Shown: in pieces, positions 18,662-26,932 of the stretch
Position numbering within the stretch: the stretch's first letter is position 1
Layout: each line of letters starts with the position of its first letter
Origin: Staphylococcus schweitzeri
GTDB lineage: Bacteria > Bacillota > Bacilli > Staphylococcales > Staphylococcaceae
Reading direction: 5' to 3'
DNA length: 61,798 bases
Assembly (NCBI RefSeq): GCF_002902405.1
Contig: NZ_PPQS01000001.1
Location: 1 to 61,798, forward strand
The notes under the pieces: generated by a model
Told to the model about the DNA's origin: nothing
What the model saw: only the letters and a program-made list of their open reading frames with translations
The model's database searches: none
Made by a program: the position numbers and the translations under genes

Positions 18662-18683
18662 CTATCTTGCATTGTAAGGTAGT
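18661..18683. promoter_or_regulatory. PadR operator 2 (imperfect)
   Basis: ACTATCTTG, 5 bases, then TAAGGTAGT is a second copy of the same palindrome with changes in each arm. It starts 20 bases after operator 1 and overlaps the -35 of a plus-strand promoter for the DinB-like gene. Confidence 0.7.
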
Positions 18684-18696
18684 TGTGGTATATATT
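18667..18696 (+). promoter_or_regulatory. Possible promoter of the DinB-like gene
   Basis: TTGCAT (18667-18672) with TATATT at 18-base spacing (18691-18696), or TATATA at 16. Its -35 lies inside PadR operator 2. Confidence 0.45.
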
Positions 18697-18778
18697 TTCA
18701 TTTTTAAAATGACTAACAACTTTGTTAATAGGGTAATACTTACGAAAGTATGTTTTATTTATGGGGGGATATTAGGAA

Positions 18779-19240
18779 ATGACTACAAAAACTGTGTTTG
18801 ATGTTATCGATACTGGTTTAGGATATTTAGTTAGTGTGTATGATGCTTGGAAAGTTGAAAAGGTACTTGATGATTATCATAAGCCTTTTGCGAATACCAT
18901 TCATTGGCAATTTGGGCATGTATTAACAATTTTTGAATCAGCCTTAGCTGTTGCTGGTAAAGAGAATATTGATTTAAATACTTATAAACCTTTATTTGGA
19001 AATGGTTCGTCTCCAGATGAATGGAATGATGAAGTACCTAGTATTGAAGTGATTTTAGAAGGGCTACAAACATTACCTGAACAAGTACGACAACTAACTG
19101 AAGATGATTTAGCTATTGAATTGAAACAGCCAATTGCCGGTTGTCATAACTTAGAAGAGTTATTAGTATTAAATGCCATTCACATTCCACTTCATGCTGG
19201 TAAAATAGAAGAAATGTCACGTGTATTAAAAAATTTATAA
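18779..19240 (+). CDS. DinB-like (YfiT/DUF664 type) four-helix protein
   Basis: A 153-residue DinB/YfiT-fold protein. The metal-binding histidines are suggested by HWQFGHVL near residue 40 and by NAIHIPLHAGKIEEM near residue 135. Family members include thiol-dependent transferases, often using bacillithiol in Bacillales, but the substrate is unknown. It is divergent from the padR/DUF1700 unit, and its promoter region contains a PadR operator, so it may be part of that regulon. No signal peptide or membrane segment is seen. Confidence 0.8.
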   Translation: MTTKTVFDVIDTGLGYLVSVYDAWKVEKVLDDYHKPFANTIHWQFGHVLTIFESALAVAGKENIDLNTYKPLFGNGSSPDEWNDEVPSIEVILEGLQTLPEQVRQLTEDDLAIELKQPIAGCHNLEELLVLNAIHIPLHAGKIEEMSRVLKNL

Positions 19241-19258
19241 TAAGTATGTGCTAACCAA

Positions 19259-19286
19259 CCGTTAACAACATGTTGACGGGGTTTTT
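19259..19286 (+). terminator. Terminator after the DinB-like gene
   Basis: CCGTTAACA (19259-19267) pairs with TGTTGACGG (19271-19279) around a 3-base loop, then five T residues follow. Confidence 0.8.
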
Positions 19287-19487
19287 ATTTGTTTAAAAGT
19301 CCACTCATTTAAAATTAAGCAATTAGAAAAAATTATTAATACCTTTTGCTCACCGCTTCTCAAAAATGATTATATTTATACTTTCATTAATTTAATTTTA
19401 TATTTAATTATTACTGTACATCTTTTGCTGTTACCATTATTCTTAAATTGAAATATGTATAAAACATAGAAAGAAGGACGTTTTAAC

Positions 19488-20906
19488 ATGGAAAACACGG
19501 TTAAATATCGTAAGTTTATACTCCCTATCGTTGTAGGTCTCCTTATTTGGGCACTTACACCTTTTAAACCGGATGCTGTGGATCCAACAGCATGGTATAT
19601 GTTCGCAATATTCGTCGCGACAATCATTGCTTGTATTACACAACCGATGCCAATTGGGGCTGTCTCTATAATTGGATTTACAATCATGGTACTCGTTGGC
19701 ATTGTTGACATGAAAACGGCTGTCGCTGGTTTTGGTAATAATAGCATTTGGTTAATTGCTATGGCATTTTTCATTTCGAGAGGATTCGTGAAAACAGGTC
19801 TTGGTAGACGTATCGCACTTCATTTCGTCAAATTATTTGGTAAAAAAACATTAGGCTTAGCATATTCTATTGTCGGGGTTGATTTAATTTTAGCACCTGC
19901 TACACCAAGTAATACAGCACGTGCTGGTGGAATCATGTTCCCAATTATCAAATCACTTTCTGAATCATTTGGTTCAAAACCGAAAGACGGATCAGCACGT
20001 AAAATGGGTGCATTTTTGGTTTTCACAGAATTCCAAGGTAACTTAATTACTGCGGCTATGTTTTTAACTGCAATGGCCGGTAATCCACTGGCACAAAATT
20101 TAGCATCTAGTACGTCAAACGTTCATATTACCTGGATGAATTGGTTCTTAGCTGCTTTAGTTCCTGGACTTGTTTCCTTAATTGTCGTACCTTTTATTAT
20201 TTATAAAATTTATCCACCATCTGTTAAAGAAACACCAAATGCTAAAAGTTGGGCTGAAAATGAATTGTCGGCTATGGGTAAAATCTCATTAGCTGAGAAA
20301 TTCATGATTGGTATTTTTGTAGTTGCTTTAACTTTATGGATTATCGGTAGCTTCATTCATGTTGATGCAACTTTAACAGCATTCATCGCTTTAGCATTGT
20401 TATTATTGACAGGCGTCTTAACATGGCAAGACATTTTAAACGAAACAGGTGCTTGGAACACATTAGTATGGTTCTCAGTGTTAGTGTTAATGGCCGACCA
20501 ATTAAACAAACTTGGATTTATTCCTTGGTTAAGTAAATCCATTGCTACAAGTCTTGGTGGCTTGAGCTGGCCTATAGTACTGGTCATTTTAATATTGTTC
20601 TACTTCTATTCACATTATTTATTTGCAAGTTCTACAGCACATATCAGTGCGATGTATGCAGCATTACTAGGCGTTGCCATCGCAGCCGGTGCACCACCAT
20701 TATTCAGTGCATTAATGTTAGGTTTCTTCGGTAACCTATTAGCTTCAACAACACACTATAGTAGTGGCCCAGCGCCAATTCTATTCTCTTCAGGTTATGT
20801 GACTCAAAAACGTTGGTGGACAATGAACTTAATATTAGGTTTCGTCTACTTTATTATCTGGATTGGTTTAGGATCACTTTGGATGAAAGTAATTGGTATA
20901 TTTTAA
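19488..20906 (+). CDS. DASS (SLC13) family anion:sodium or antiport transporter
   Basis: A 472-residue membrane protein with about 12 hydrophobic segments. The two family hairpin motifs are visible: TPSNTARAGGIMFPI around residue 140 and STTHYSSGPAPILFSSGYV around residue 420. These resemble the CitT/2-oxoglutarate-malate translocator branch more than the sodium-dicarboxylate carrier SdcS. The substrate is probably a di- or tricarboxylate, but this is not shown by sequence. The RBS AGAAGGA precedes the ATG. It stands alone with its own terminator. Confidence 0.88.
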   Translation: MENTVKYRKFILPIVVGLLIWALTPFKPDAVDPTAWYMFAIFVATIIACITQPMPIGAVSIIGFTIMVLVGIVDMKTAVAGFGNNSIWLIAMAFFISRGFVKTGLGRRIALHFVKLFGKKTLGLAYSIVGVDLILAPATPSNTARAGGIMFPIIKSLSESFGSKPKDGSARKMGAFLVFTEFQGNLITAAMFLTAMAGNPLAQNLASSTSNVHITWMNWFLAALVPGLVSLIVVPFIIYKIYPPSVKETPNAKSWAENELSAMGKISLAEKFMIGIFVVALTLWIIGSFIHVDATLTAFIALALLLLTGVLTWQDILNETGAWNTLVWFSVLVLMADQLNKLGFIPWLSKSIATSLGGLSWPIVLVILILFYFYSHYLFASSTAHISAMYAALLGVAIAAGAPPLFSALMLGFFGNLLASTTHYSSGPAPILFSSGYVTQKRWWTMNLILGFVYFIIWIGLGSLWMKVIGIF

Positions 20907-20918
20907 AGTATTTAAATT

Positions 20919-20951
20919 AGCGCTCGAATCTCATTGATTAGGGCGCTTTTT
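20919..20951 (+). terminator. Terminator after the DASS transporter gene
   Basis: AGCGCTC (20919-20925) pairs with GGGCGCT (20941-20947), extended inside by AATC/GATT, and is followed by T residues. Confidence 0.75.
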
Positions 20952-21140
20952 AATTATTATTTAAAACAATCTTTGCTAAATCAAGGCGTTCCTCTTAAAT
21001 ACGTTCATACTTAAAATCATTGCGCGCTTCATTAAAAATATTTATAAACCTTTAAATCATTGCGTAACATCACATAAAATAAATTTCTATTCAAAACCGC
21101 TTCATTGATCGACATTACATATGCCCTCATAAATTATCAC
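20952..21140. other. AT-rich gap between convergent genes
   Basis: No open frame with a ribosome-binding site is visible here. Together with the flanking terminators it fills the 414-base gap between the DASS gene (plus) and the EamA gene (minus). Confidence 0.6.
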
Positions 21141-21190
21141 AAAAAACACCTTCGTTTAAATTCATTTTAATTGCGAATCCAACGAAAGTG
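21141..21190 (-). terminator. Terminator of the EamA permease transcript
   Basis: Read on the minus strand, a CACTTTCGTT/AACGAAGGTG stem (plus 21147-21156 with 21181-21190) runs into six T residues (plus 21141-21146). It lies 130 bases past the gene's stop, giving a long 3' untranslated tail. Confidence 0.75.
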
Positions 21191-21320
21191 CTTTACTTCA
21201 GTTCATTATACTATTTCAACTTTATACGTCTGTCATTATTACTGCACACATACCTCAGTCTCACCCTAACATGATACAAAAGGAAAATTGATGACTTGCA
21301 CAATTACTTTTTCAAGTTTT

Positions 21321-22229
21321 TTATAATGTTTTTGCCACCGGATTTTTCTTCAATTTAATGTATTGAGAAAGACTATATAACACAATACCTATCCAGATAA
21401 ATATAAACGTAATTAATTGATGTATATCAAATGGCTCTTTAAATACAAATATACCGAGTACAAACATTATTGTCGGTCCAACGTATTGAATAAATCCAAT
21501 CAATGAAAGTGGAATACGTTTTGCACCGGCTGAAAATAGAATAAGCGGTATTGCTGTAATTGCACCAGAGAATAACAACCAAAATGATGACATATTAAAT
21601 CCAAATGACATTTGCTGTTGCTGCCATAAATAAATAACATAAATTAATCCAGCAGGTGCAGTAACAATACATTCAATAGTGATACTACTAATTGCATCGA
21701 TTTGTACTACTTTTTTCAATAAGCCATATGTACCAAATGATAACGCCAATATGATAGACACTATAGGGAATTCTCCAATTTTCAGTGTCATATAGAGTAC
21801 ACCGATAAATGCGAATAATATGGCTAACCATTCAAATTTATTAAATCGCTCTTTTAAAAAGATAAATGCGAGCAAAATGCTAACAAGTGGATTAATGTAA
21901 TAACCTAAGCTTGATTGTAGTACATGACCGTTCGTTACAGCCCAAATAAATGTACCCCAATTCAACGTAATGACATATCCTGCTACGACAATCGCTAATA
22001 ACTGAATTGGTTTAGCTAACAGTTGATTCACATCTCTTTGAAAGGCATGTCGCTGCTTCTTACCTACAGCTAGTATAAAAATCATAAAGATTGCTGAAAA
22101 TATAATTCGAAATGCTAAAATTTCAAATGCACCAATTGCATCAATGAATTGCCAATATATTGGTAATATTCCCCAAAGAATATACGCACTGAGTGCTAAA
22201 AATATACCTTTTTTATATTCTGTATTCAC
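21321..22229 (-). CDS. rarD: EamA/RarD family drug/metabolite permease
   Basis: A 302-residue membrane protein with ten hydrophobic helices arranged as two EamA repeats. It opens KGIFLALSAYILWGILPIYW, as in RarD proteins, and has QYVGPTIMFVLGIFVFKEPF in the second half. Members export or import small metabolites; the substrate here is unknown. The start codon is GTG (22227-22229), with GGAGG seven bases upstream. Confidence 0.85.
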   Translation of the reverse strand: MNTEYKKGIFLALSAYILWGILPIYWQFIDAIGAFEILAFRIIFSAIFMIFILAVGKKQRHAFQRDVNQLLAKPIQLLAIVVAGYVITLNWGTFIWAVTNGHVLQSSLGYYINPLVSILLAFIFLKERFNKFEWLAILFAFIGVLYMTLKIGEFPIVSIILALSFGTYGLLKKVVQIDAISSITIECIVTAPAGLIYVIYLWQQQQMSFGFNMSSFWLLFSGAITAIPLILFSAGAKRIPLSLIGFIQYVGPTIMFVLGIFVFKEPFDIHQLITFIFIWIGIVLYSLSQYIKLKKNPVAKTL

Positions 22230-22448
22230 CTACAAACCTCCTTACTTCCAAAATTAATAAACTCTATACGCTCATTTAATTAGCTAATATATCGATTTTA
22301 CTAATAATATTTCGAGAAAGATATCATTTTGTTTATGTTTCTCACATCTATTCGCCAACAACTAAATAATATTAATTTTATAAATAATTCTGTGCAAACT
22401 GGGTATATTGGCAGAAAGACTACCATAAAACATAAAGGGTGGGTACAA

Positions 22449-23024
22449 ATGGATTTACCTAAAATTGGACAGCCTGCAACACGCGCGCTAAATGATCAAG
22501 GCATATATACATTAGAAGATGTCTCACAATATAAAAAGACATTTCTAATGACTTTGCATGGCATAGGTCCTAAAGCTATATCAATATTGGAACAAGCTTT
22601 ATTTCAGCATCAACTACATTTTAAAACGGAAATTCATTCATCATTACCTTTTTTATTAACAGGAGACGTGTCATGCAATCATGCACCTAAACATCAAAAA
22701 ATGATAGATTTTATTATTGGCACAGCAGCATTAGATATTGAATTATTACGTTCACTCGTTACAACAGAATTTATTTGGTCTGTGCCTGGACACTTTGACA
22801 TTTATGGACCGCAAATATTGATTCAAGAACTGTCTAATCATTTTAATGAGATTGCTACACTCAATTTCCACTCCATCATCACAAATGGACGTTTGGGCTC
22901 CATGCATGGTAGTCAAATCTTAAAAAATGGTACTGTGATTCATTTTGCTCATTTTTTCGAATTTGAAAATCTTAAAGATGATGCCAAGATGAGTAAAGTG
23001 ACATCTTATATTATTACGGTTTAA
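22449..23024 (+). CDS. Helix-hairpin-helix plus NTF2/SnoaL-like two-domain protein
   Basis: Residues 1-60 (MDLPKIGQPATRAL, then LMTLHGIGPKAISILEQAL) look like the helix-hairpin-helix of RNA polymerase alpha C-terminal domains, which bind DNA. Residues about 75-191 look like a SnoaL/NTF2-like cone fold (DFIIGTAALDIELLRSLVTTEF, then HFAHFFEFE). I chose the ATG at 22449 (191 aa); the longer frame upstream lacks a plausible start. The RBS is weak. The function is unknown: it may be an enzyme or ligand sensor carrying a DNA-binding tag. Confidence 0.75.
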   Translation: MDLPKIGQPATRALNDQGIYTLEDVSQYKKTFLMTLHGIGPKAISILEQALFQHQLHFKTEIHSSLPFLLTGDVSCNHAPKHQKMIDFIIGTAALDIELLRSLVTTEFIWSVPGHFDIYGPQILIQELSNHFNEIATLNFHSIITNGRLGSMHGSQILKNGTVIHFAHFFEFENLKDDAKMSKVTSYIITV

Positions 23025-23096
23025 TACTTCATAATGTATATCGCTCAAAAAACTTTTGTAATTACATATATATATTTATTTAACAAACAATTTTGC

Positions 23097-23112
23097 ATAA
23101 CATTTTTGTTAT
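23097..23112. promoter_or_regulatory. Perfect inverted repeat upstream of nixA
   Basis: ATAACA, TTTT, TGTTAT is a perfect 16-base inverted repeat 75 bases before the nixA start. It could be an operator for a metal-responsive repressor. I do not recognise it as a named regulator's box. Confidence 0.45.
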
Positions 23113-23187
23113 ATGAGTGCTTTTTGCTAGAGTGACTGCTTAGCTTACAGTATGATTAATTATCATATTGTGAAAGAAGGATATATT

Positions 23188-24204
23188 TTGACTGTTTTTA
23201 AAAATGCGCACTTAAGCTGGTTACCATACATAGCTATTGTCATTTTGTTACACGTTATTGGGTTTAGTTTTTTATGGATTGCTGGAAAAGACCATCATAT
23301 CTTATTTGGTATGGGGATTCTTGCATATACATTAGGTTTACGTCATGCATTTGATGCTGATCATATTGCGGCGATAGATAATACGGTTCGCAAATTATTA
23401 CAGCAACGCAAAGATCCATCTGGTGTTGGTTTCTACTTTTCAATTGGTCATTCATCAGTTGTTTTTTTAATGGCAGTATTTTTAGGGGTATCTGTAAAAT
23501 GGGCTAAAGATGAATTACCGCATTTCCAAGATATTGGTGGGACAATTGGTACACTCGTATCTGGATTCTTTTTAGTACTCATAGGTGTATTAAATCTAAT
23601 CATTTTAATCTCACTGATTAAATTATTTGCAAAGTTACGTCGTGAGCATGTTGAAGAATCTGAGGTAGATGATTTACTTGAATCAAGAGGATTTATTTCT
23701 CGATTTGTCGGTCCTTACTTCAAATTAATTACACGTAGTTGGCACGTATTACCACTTGGTTTTTTATTTGGACTGGGATTTGATACAGCAAGTGAAATTG
23801 CCTTACTTGCCCTTTCTTCAGGTGCATCACAACAAGCAATTTCATTTATCGGCATTTTATCTTTACCTATTCTGTTTGCATCTGGTATGAGTCTATTAGA
23901 CACTTTAGATGGTGTCGTAATGAAATATGCTTATAATTGGGCATTTTTCAACCCAATTCGTAAAATTTATTACAATATTACAATTACTGCGATATCTGTC
24001 ATAGCTGCGTTAATTATCGGGATGATTGAATTGCTACAAATCATTGCTGACAAACTGGATTTACATGGTACTTTTTGGTCATTCGTTGGTTCAATCGAAT
24101 TTGATAACTTAGGTTATATTTTAGTTGCTTTATTTTTAATTACTTGGCTTATTTCAAGTTTAATTTGGAAGTTTGGTCGCATAGAACACAAATGGACTAA
24201 ATAA
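23188..24204 (+). CDS. nixA: High-affinity nickel/cobalt permease, NiCoT family
   Basis: A 338-residue membrane transporter supplying nickel (for urease) and possibly cobalt. The NiCoT signature RHAFDADHIAAIDN (helix II), GFYFSIGHSSVV and LGFDTASE are all present, with about eight hydrophobic segments. The start is TTG at 23188 (MTVFKNAHLSW) with GAAGGA 7 bases upstream. An ATG 12 codons earlier lacks a ribosome site and would add a poorly conserved lead. Confidence 0.93.
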   Translation: MTVFKNAHLSWLPYIAIVILLHVIGFSFLWIAGKDHHILFGMGILAYTLGLRHAFDADHIAAIDNTVRKLLQQRKDPSGVGFYFSIGHSSVVFLMAVFLGVSVKWAKDELPHFQDIGGTIGTLVSGFFLVLIGVLNLIILISLIKLFAKLRREHVEESEVDDLLESRGFISRFVGPYFKLITRSWHVLPLGFLFGLGFDTASEIALLALSSGASQQAISFIGILSLPILFASGMSLLDTLDGVVMKYAYNWAFFNPIRKIYYNITITAISVIAALIIGMIELLQIIADKLDLHGTFWSFVGSIEFDNLGYILVALFLITWLISSLIWKFGRIEHKWTK

Positions 24205-24275
24205 AGTAATTTGTCTTGCAAACATGTTTGTATTGTTGTGTTTTTAGACACCCTGTACACTTCTTCCATTGTGCT

Positions 24276-24341
24276 ACGCTCTCAGTTGTCATCTTTAAAT
24301 CGTTTCTTTTAGAAATGATATCATTTTGAGAGTGTATTTTT
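24276..24341 (+). terminator. Probable terminator after nixA
   Basis: ACGCTCTCA (24276-24284) pairs with TGAGAGTGT (24327-24335). A second hairpin lies inside (ATCGTTTCT/AGAAATGAT), and a T-rich tract follows. Confidence 0.55.
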
Positions 24342-24444
24342 CTATTATCGTCCATATTATGATTTTCAAAGCTTTCTCATTTAAAATTTTAGCATTTCTG
24401 TTTACAATTTACTTATAGTCTTTAATATAGGAGGCGATGTGCTA

Positions 24445-25251
24445 ATGAATGTTGCTAAGTTAGAGGATTACTTACAAATTGATGCATCTCGTTTTAATCA
24501 GCCGAGTATTGAAGCATTAAATTATTATGCAACTCGATTTATGTTAACAGTGCCTTTTGAAAATATTGATGTACAAAATGGTAAACCTATATCTATAGAT
24601 ATTGATGTACTTTTCAATAAAATTGTTCGAGATAAACGCGGTGGCTTTTGCTATGAATTGAACTCATTTTTTAAAGCATATTTATTACAAAAAGGATTTA
24701 ACCCGTCGTTAATGTCCGCTACCATCCATACACCTAATGGTGGTCGTAGTCTAAATGGTTCACATGCGTCACTTGTTGTACCTATTAACAATGTATTTTA
24801 TGTAGCAGATGTCGGATTTGGAGACTTACCTCTACATGCTATGCCAATTACTTCGTCAGATCAAACTCAACCAGTCACAGATATAAGTGGCACATTTCGA
24901 GCTATTTTTGAAAATGAGCATAAGGAACTATTTTACGTACAAAAATTTGAAAATAATAACTGGAACACAAAATATGAAGCTGAATTTAAACCTAAACAAA
25001 TAGACGATTTTAATAGCAATATCGAATATAATCAAACTAATCCAGATTCAATATTCGTGCAACATTTACTAATTACAATGCCACAATCATTTGGACGCGC
25101 CACGATGTCTGAAAATCATTTAACTTTAACAAAGAACAGCACGTCAGAAAAATTTGATGTCACTAAAGATAACTATAAACATTTTTTAGCAAAATATTTT
25201 GGACTAAATGTAACTATTAATCGTATTGAAAACGATGATAGTAAAACATAA
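24445..25251 (+). CDS. nat: Arylamine N-acetyltransferase
   Basis: A cytoplasmic enzyme moving acetyl from acetyl-CoA to arylamines or hydrazines. The Cys-His-Asp triad is seen in RGGFCYELN (Cys near 69), LNGSHASLVV (His near 107) and YVADVGFGD (Asp near 122). It is 268 aa from the ATG at 24445, where AGGAGG lies 10 bases upstream; an in-frame GTG two codons earlier is too close to that site. The natural substrate is unknown. It is monocistronic. Confidence 0.9.
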   Translation: MNVAKLEDYLQIDASRFNQPSIEALNYYATRFMLTVPFENIDVQNGKPISIDIDVLFNKIVRDKRGGFCYELNSFFKAYLLQKGFNPSLMSATIHTPNGGRSLNGSHASLVVPINNVFYVADVGFGDLPLHAMPITSSDQTQPVTDISGTFRAIFENEHKELFYVQKFENNNWNTKYEAEFKPKQIDDFNSNIEYNQTNPDSIFVQHLLITMPQSFGRATMSENHLTLTKNSTSEKFDVTKDNYKHFLAKYFGLNVTINRIENDDSKT

Positions 25252-25255
25252 AAAT

Positions 25256-25295
25256 ATGGGCGTAACTTACTTAAGTGTAGGTAACGCCCATTTTT
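25256..25295 (+). terminator. Terminator after nat
   Basis: ATGGGCGT (25256-25263) pairs with AACGCCCAT (25283-25291), and five T residues follow. Confidence 0.85.
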
Positions 25296-25377
25296 ATTAA
25301 TATTCTGCATTAACATAATAAAAAGGATATGGCACAAACTTCATGCCACACCCTTCTTTTGAACCGCTTCATTTTAC

Positions 25378-25890
25378 TTAAGCAAGTGCATCTACAACAT
25401 AAATGACACCTACGAATACAAATGCAATAGCAATCATCGTCGAAATAAAGACGATACCCATTAATGGATTAAATAATAAAATGACACCGAAAACAATACC
25501 TAATAAATTAAAAATCACTGAAATTAGTTTTAAGCTACCACTACCCGTAAACGTAAATAATCCTGCAATAGAACTAAAAATAAACCAGAATGCAAACATA
25601 TAAATAAAGAATGCTGAACTTGCGCCAACATTAAAAATAACCAATAGACCAAATAGAATATCTACAACACCCATAAAGACAATCCAACTTTGACTACCGC
25701 CTACTAAAGCTTTTGCTTTTCTACGGTAAATGATTTGAATCACACCGTTAATTAATACAAATAGTCCAATCAACCAGGTAATAGCATAAAAATTTTCAAT
25801 TGGAAATGTAAAAATAACGACTGCCAACATTAATAATAATACACCCATTATTAAACTAGACCATTTAATACCTTGGTTTGCTTTTGCCAT
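25378..25890 (-). CDS. DUF308/HdeD family membrane protein
   Basis: A 170-residue protein of six hydrophobic helices with short loops, matching the DUF308/HdeD pattern (helix pairs with FVLINGVIQIIYRRKA and FGLLVIFNVGASSAF). In enteric bacteria HdeD is linked to acid stress; here the role is unknown. I chose the ATG at 25888-25890, with AAAGGA about 10 bases upstream. It is divergent from vraDEH. Confidence 0.8.
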   Translation of the reverse strand: MAKANQGIKWSSLIMGVLLLMLAVVIFTFPIENFYAITWLIGLFVLINGVIQIIYRRKAKALVGGSQSWIVFMGVVDILFGLLVIFNVGASSAFFIYMFAFWFIFSSIAGLFTFTGSGSLKLISVIFNLLGIVFGVILLFNPLMGIVFISTMIAIAFVFVGVIYVVDALA

Positions 25891-25983
25891 AAAAATCAAT
25901 TCCTTTCAAATAAAGTCCTCTTTTAATTTTTACAAAAAATTTATTATACAATAATTAAATTCCCTTTTCTTAATTTACACAAA

Positions 25984-26031
25984 CATCGTCACATAGAAAA
26001 GCACCATTACTTCTATCTAATATGTGCGATG
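25984..26031. repeat. 48-base imperfect palindrome between the HdeD-like gene and vraD
   Basis: CATCG-T-CACATAG (25984-25996) pairs with TATGTG-C-GATG (26021-26031) around a further weak inner stem. No T-run follows on either strand, so a terminator is unlikely. A two-sided operator or an mRNA leader hairpin remains possible. Confidence 0.5.
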
Positions 26032-26081
26032 AATCTGTATCCTCACTCAAAAATCTACTAAGTAGCGATAGCTTTCAACTC

Positions 26082-26108
26082 TGTAAGGTTCATTCATAGA
26101 ATTGTAAG
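26082..26108 (+). promoter_or_regulatory. TGTAAG direct repeat spaced 21 bases, upstream of vraD
   Basis: Two exact TGTAAG copies start at 26082 and 26103, exactly two DNA turns apart, 66-92 bases before the vraD ATG. This fits direct-repeat binding by an OmpR-type response regulator. vraDE in S. aureus is under the bacitracin/nisin-sensing BraRS (NsaRS) system. Confidence 0.45.
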
Positions 26109-26173
26109 TTTAGATAAAGGCTACTGCTCCAAACATTATTTAAAATGAAATTACATACCAAAGGAGTGAGAAT

Positions 26174-26932
26174 ATGACAATATTATCAGTTCAACATTTG
26201 TCAAAAACGTATGGCAAAAAGCATACATTCCAAGCACTTAAAGACATAAATTTTGATATACAAAAAGGAGAATTCGTAGCAATAATGGGTCCTTCCGGCT
26301 CAGGTAAGACTACCTTGTTAAATGTTTTGAGTTCAATTGACCAAGTTTCTGAAGGCAGTGTTATTGCTAATGGACAAGAACTTAATAAACTTAATCAAAA
26401 AGCGCTTGCCAAGTTCCGTAAAGAGTCATTAGGATTTATTTTTCAAGATTATAGTATTTTACCGACATTAACTGTTAAAGAAAACATTATGTTACCTTTA
26501 TCGGTTCAAAAAATGTCGAAAGCAACAATGGAAGAAAATTATAAAGCGATCACGACAGCATTAGGTATTTATGACCTAGGAAATAAATACCCTAGCGAAT
26601 TGTCAGGTGGCCAACAACAACGTACAGCTGCTGCAAGAGCATTTGTTCACAAACCACAAATCATATTTGCAGATGAGCCAACAGGCGCGCTAGATTCTAA
26701 AAGTGCCAATGATTTATTACAACGTTTAGAAGACATGAATAAGTCTTTTGATACAACTATTATTATGGTTACACATGATCCCGTAGCAGCAAGTTTTGCA
26801 GAACGTGTCATCATGCTAAAAGATGGACAAATTCATTCACAACTATACCAGGAAGGACGTTCTAAACAGGACTTTTATGAAGACATCGTACATCTCCAAT
26901 CTGTATTAGGTGGTGTGTCAAATGACATTTAA
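26174..26932 (+). CDS. vraD: Peptide-antibiotic resistance ABC transporter, ATPase VraD
   Basis: The ATPase of a BceAB-type transporter that protects against bacitracin, nisin, gallidermin and related peptides. It has Walker A GPSGSGKTT, signature LSGGQQQR, Walker B IIFADEPTGALD and the H-loop VTHDP. It is 252 aa. AAAGGAG lies 8 bases before the ATG. It overlaps vraE by 11 bases. In S. aureus it is induced through BraRS. The short VraH gene follows vraE. Confidence 0.95.
   Translation: MTILSVQHLSKTYGKKHTFQALKDINFDIQKGEFVAIMGPSGSGKTTLLNVLSSIDQVSEGSVIANGQELNKLNQKALAKFRKESLGFIFQDYSILPTLTVKENIMLPLSVQKMSKATMEENYKAITTALGIYDLGNKYPSELSGGQQQRTAAARAFVHKPQIIFADEPTGALDSKSANDLLQRLEDMNKSFDTTIIMVTHDPVAASFAERVIMLKDGQIHSQLYQEGRSKQDFYEDIVHLQSVLGGVSNDI

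Noticed and set aside
19376..19774. 132-codon minus-strand frame over the start of the DASS gene
   Set aside because: Shadow of the transporter frame; no start context.
22329..22448. Possible 40-residue N-terminal extension of the helix-hairpin-helix/NTF2 protein
   Set aside because: No ribosome site, low-complexity Asn/Ile-rich composition, and the conserved domain begins at the internal ATG.
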